From: Thalassospira tepidiphila MCCC 1A03514
GTDB taxonomy: Bacteria; Pseudomonadota; Alphaproteobacteria; Rhodospirillales; Thalassospiraceae
Direction of reading: 5' to 3'
Length of the DNA stretch: 64,000 nt
NCBI RefSeq assembly: GCF_001662875.1
Contig: NZ_JPVZ01000014.1
Coordinates: 1 to 64,000 of the forward strand
Numbering within the stretch: position 1 is the first letter of the stretch; every line of letters starts with the position of its first letter. This document shows, in pieces, positions 62,133-64,000 of the stretch. Made by a program: the position numbers and the translations under genes. The notes beneath the pieces are model-generated. The model worked only from the letters and a program-made list of their open reading frames with translations. It did no database searches and was not told the origin of the DNA.

Positions 62133-62936
62133 ATGATTTCCGTATCCCGTGCGGTTACGCCAGAGCCGGCAGACGTGCCCTATTCCCCTGATCCGGTCGG
62201 ACCGGCAGGACGGATTGGCCTGATCACGCTGGCAACCGATTTCAATAGCGAGGATGACCTGCGCGCCATCCTGCCAGGCGACGTGCGCCTGTTCACCACG
62301 CGCATTGAAAACGCCAATCCGGTCACGGTCGCAAACCTGCAATCGATGGCGGCCGACCTGCCACGCGCAGCCAAAACGCTGTTGCCGGGATATGGCGTCG
62401 ATGTTGCCATTTTCGGCTGCACATCGGGAACCGCTGTGACAGGGTCGGACAAGATCGCCGCCCTGATCAATCAAGGCATGCCCGGCACCAAGGTCACCAA
62501 TCCGCTTCTGGCCAGTGAACTTGCCCTGCGTGCGGTCGGTGCGCAAAAAATTGCCATCCTGACCCCGTATCTGTCTGACGTAACCCAGTCGGTTGCCGAC
62601 GGTTTTCACCAGCGCGGGTTTGATGTTACCCGTGTGATGGGTTTTGGTCTTGATAACGACTTTGACATGACCGCCCTGCCGCCCGAGGCGCTGCTGGAAG
62701 GTGCGCTTAAGGTCGACACGCCTGATGCCGATGCGGTGTTTATTTCCTGCACCGCGATCCGGTCTGCCGAAATCATTGCCGAGGCCGAGCGTCGTCTCAA
62801 AAAGCCGGTCATCACCAGCAATCAGGCCCTGATCTGGCATGCCTTGAACCTGATTGGGTACAAAAATCCGATCACAGGGTTCGGAACCCTGTTTGATCAT
62901 GCCCCGCAACCAACGAACCAAGTCGAGGTCCCATGA
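62133..62936 (+). CDS. eutA: Asp/Glu racemase-like protein EutA (hydroxyectoine use)
   Basis: 267 residues of the Asp/Glu racemase/maleate isomerase/arylmalonate decarboxylase fold, with two active-site Cys: one in IFGCTSGTAVTGSDK, the other in FISCTAIRSAEII. Members next to eutB and eutC take part in converting 5-hydroxyectoine to ectoine. ATG at 62133 with GGAG. The stop overlaps the eutB start by 4 bases (ATGA). The exact reaction of EutA is still inferred from cluster studies. Confidence 0.85.
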   Translation: MISVSRAVTPEPADVPYSPDPVGPAGRIGLITLATDFNSEDDLRAILPGDVRLFTTRIENANPVTVANLQSMAADLPRAAKTLLPGYGVDVAIFGCTSGTAVTGSDKIAALINQGMPGTKVTNPLLASELALRAVGAQKIAILTPYLSDVTQSVADGFHQRGFDVTRVMGFGLDNDFDMTALPPEALLEGALKVDTPDADAVFISCTAIRSAEIIAEAERRLKKPVITSNQALIWHALNLIGYKNPITGFGTLFDHAPQPTNQVEVP

Positions 62937-63922
62937 AAGACCCCATCACATTTGCTGATGTTCTTTCTGCCCGCAAAACCATTGCGGGTCATGTGATCCA
63001 CACACCCTTGCGCCCGTCGGCCACCCTGTCTGACCGTATCGGAAGCCCCGTCTGGCTGAAATGCGAACAACAACAATATACCGGCAGCTTCAAGCTGCGC
63101 GGTGCCGCCAATGCGGTGCTGCGCCTCCGTGACGAGGAAAAGGCCAAGGGTGTCGTTGGCGTATCGACAGGCAACTATGGCCGGGCACTGGCCTTTGCCG
63201 CGCGCAATGCCGGGGTGCGATCGATCATTTGCATGTCCGAACTGGTGCCGCAAAACAAGGTTGATGGCATCCGGGCACTCGGTGCCGAAGTCCGCATCAT
63301 TGGCCAGTCACAGGACGAAGCCCAGCGCGAAGTCGACCGGCTGGTCGAACAGGATGGCATGATCATGCTGCCGCCCTTTGACCATGCCGATGTCATTGCC
63401 GGCCAAGGCACCCTTGGCCTTGAAATCGTCGAAGCCCTTCCCGACGTGGATACCTTGCTGGTTCCCCTGTCGGGCGGCGGGTTGCTGGCCGGTGTGGCCC
63501 TGGTCGCCAAATCGGTCAATCCGATGATCCGGGTTGTTGGCATTACTATGGAACGTGGCTGTGCCATGATCACAAGCCTTCAGGAAGGCAAACCGACGTC
63601 GGTCAAGGAATTGCCGACACTGGCCGACAGCCTCGGCGGTGGCATTGGTGAAAACAACCAGTACACGTTCGATATGTGCGGCGATCTGACCGACGATTTC
63701 GTTCTGGTCAACGAAGCCCAGATCGCCGATGGCATCCGTGCGGCCTACCATGATGACCAACAAGTTGTCGAAGGTGCCGGTGCCGTGGGCATTGCCGCCC
63801 TGCGTGCCGGTCTGGTCGACAATCCCGGCCGCACGGTCGTGCTGACGACGGGGTGCAATATCGACATGGACCTGCACAAACGCATTGTTGGCGGCGAAGA
63901 CGTCGACCTGATGGCGGAGTAA
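62933..63922 (+). CDS. eutB: Threonine dehydratase-like PLP enzyme EutB (hydroxyectoine use)
   Basis: 329 residues of fold type II PLP enzymes, near threonine/serine dehydratase. PLP lysine in TGSFKLRGAANAV, GVSTGNYGRALAF holding the PLP ring, and the phosphate-binding LSGGGLLAGVA. Translationally coupled to eutA. In hydroxyectoine clusters EutB is thought to dehydrate the hydroxylated ring or its product, with EutC finishing the change to ectoine. Placement between eutA and an ornithine cyclodeaminase-like gene is the strongest support for the EutB name. Confidence 0.88.
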   Translation: MKDPITFADVLSARKTIAGHVIHTPLRPSATLSDRIGSPVWLKCEQQQYTGSFKLRGAANAVLRLRDEEKAKGVVGVSTGNYGRALAFAARNAGVRSIICMSELVPQNKVDGIRALGAEVRIIGQSQDEAQREVDRLVEQDGMIMLPPFDHADVIAGQGTLGLEIVEALPDVDTLLVPLSGGGLLAGVALVAKSVNPMIRVVGITMERGCAMITSLQEGKPTSVKELPTLADSLGGGIGENNQYTFDMCGDLTDDFVLVNEAQIADGIRAAYHDDQQVVEGAGAVGIAALRAGLVDNPGRTVVLTTGCNIDMDLHKRIVGGEDVDLMAE

Positions 63923-63928
63923 CAAACC

Positions 63929-64000
63929 ATGCCGACAATCAGAATTCTGACCGAAACAGACCTGCGCAAGGTCATTGATCTCGATATGGATGCCATCAAC
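63929..64000 (+). CDS. eutC: Start of EutC, ornithine cyclodeaminase-like (cut by the window)
   Basis: 24 codons beginning MPTIRILTETDLRKVIDLDM, six bases after the eutB stop, match the typical N-terminus of the ornithine cyclodeaminase/mu-crystallin family. The rest is beyond the right edge. In ectoine clusters this gene follows eutB as eutC. eutD/eutE (doeA/doeB), the ring hydrolase and deacetylase, should come next but are not visible. Confidence 0.75.
   Translation, partial: MPTIRILTETDLRKVIDLDMDAIN

Noticed and set aside
1-64000. Prophage, insertion sequence, CRISPR or defence island
   Set aside because: No transposase, integrase, capsid, Cas or restriction gene and no short regular repeats were found; gene style is uniform along the window.

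Overview
The window reads as chromosome of a marine, free-living alphaproteobacterium of the Rhodospirillales, most like Thalassospira. This is inference from protein content (SUV3-like helicase, DUF4169, malyl-CoA lyase, ectoine use, TRAP transport), moderate-high GC and dense short-spaced genes; no 16S rRNA gene is present. I see no insertion sequence, integrase, prophage or CRISPR array.

Layout. 1-7.4 kb (minus strand): a type I secretion operon with two different ABC ATPase halves and an HlyD-type adaptor, followed by a large repeat protein (probable secreted adhesin) running off the left edge. 7.6-11 kb: S4-domain protein and SUV3-like helicase. 11.2-12.7 kb: soxR divergent from an NADPH-FMN reductase and an ABM monooxygenase, with a SoxR box between them. 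12.8-26.3 kb: housekeeping and envelope genes (HPF, htpG, dgt, OmpA-like lipoprotein, xthA, hydrolase, dehydrogenase, orphan flagellin-like protein, RlmD-type methyltransferase). 26.7-41.4 kb: three c-di-GMP genes (degenerate CHASE-GGDEF-EAL, zinc-sensing CZB-GGDEF, membrane GGDEF) among mgtE, maeB, lipB, a winged-helix/RMF-like fusion, one tRNA-Leu and two tandem tRNA-Arg. 41.8-47 kb: malyl-CoA lyase, two oxidoreductase/regulator pairs with visible operators, accA. 48-53.4 kb: a NavAb-like sodium channel, a metallo-beta-lactamase-fold protein and a very unusual ABC protein with a cyclic-nucleotide-binding tail. 53.6-64 kb: an ectoine/5-hydroxyectoine catabolic region: DoeC- and DoeD-like enzymes, a TeaA-like binding protein, the MocR-type regulator EnuR (predicted PLP lysine at residue 302), TRAP permeases, eutA, eutB and the start of eutC.

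How the genes work together. The ectoine genes form one pathway: TRAP import, conversion of hydroxyectoine to ectoine by EutABC, hydrolysis by enzymes expected beyond the right edge, and conversion of diaminobutyrate to aspartate by the DoeD- and DoeC-like enzymes. EnuR appears to act through two near-identical palindromes that flank its own gene. The most unusual single object is the 1063-residue ABC-CNB protein at 49931-53122. Its nucleotide-binding domain keeps Walker A and B but lacks normal Q-loop, signature and H-loop residues, and holds a module of about 160 residues that recurs internally.
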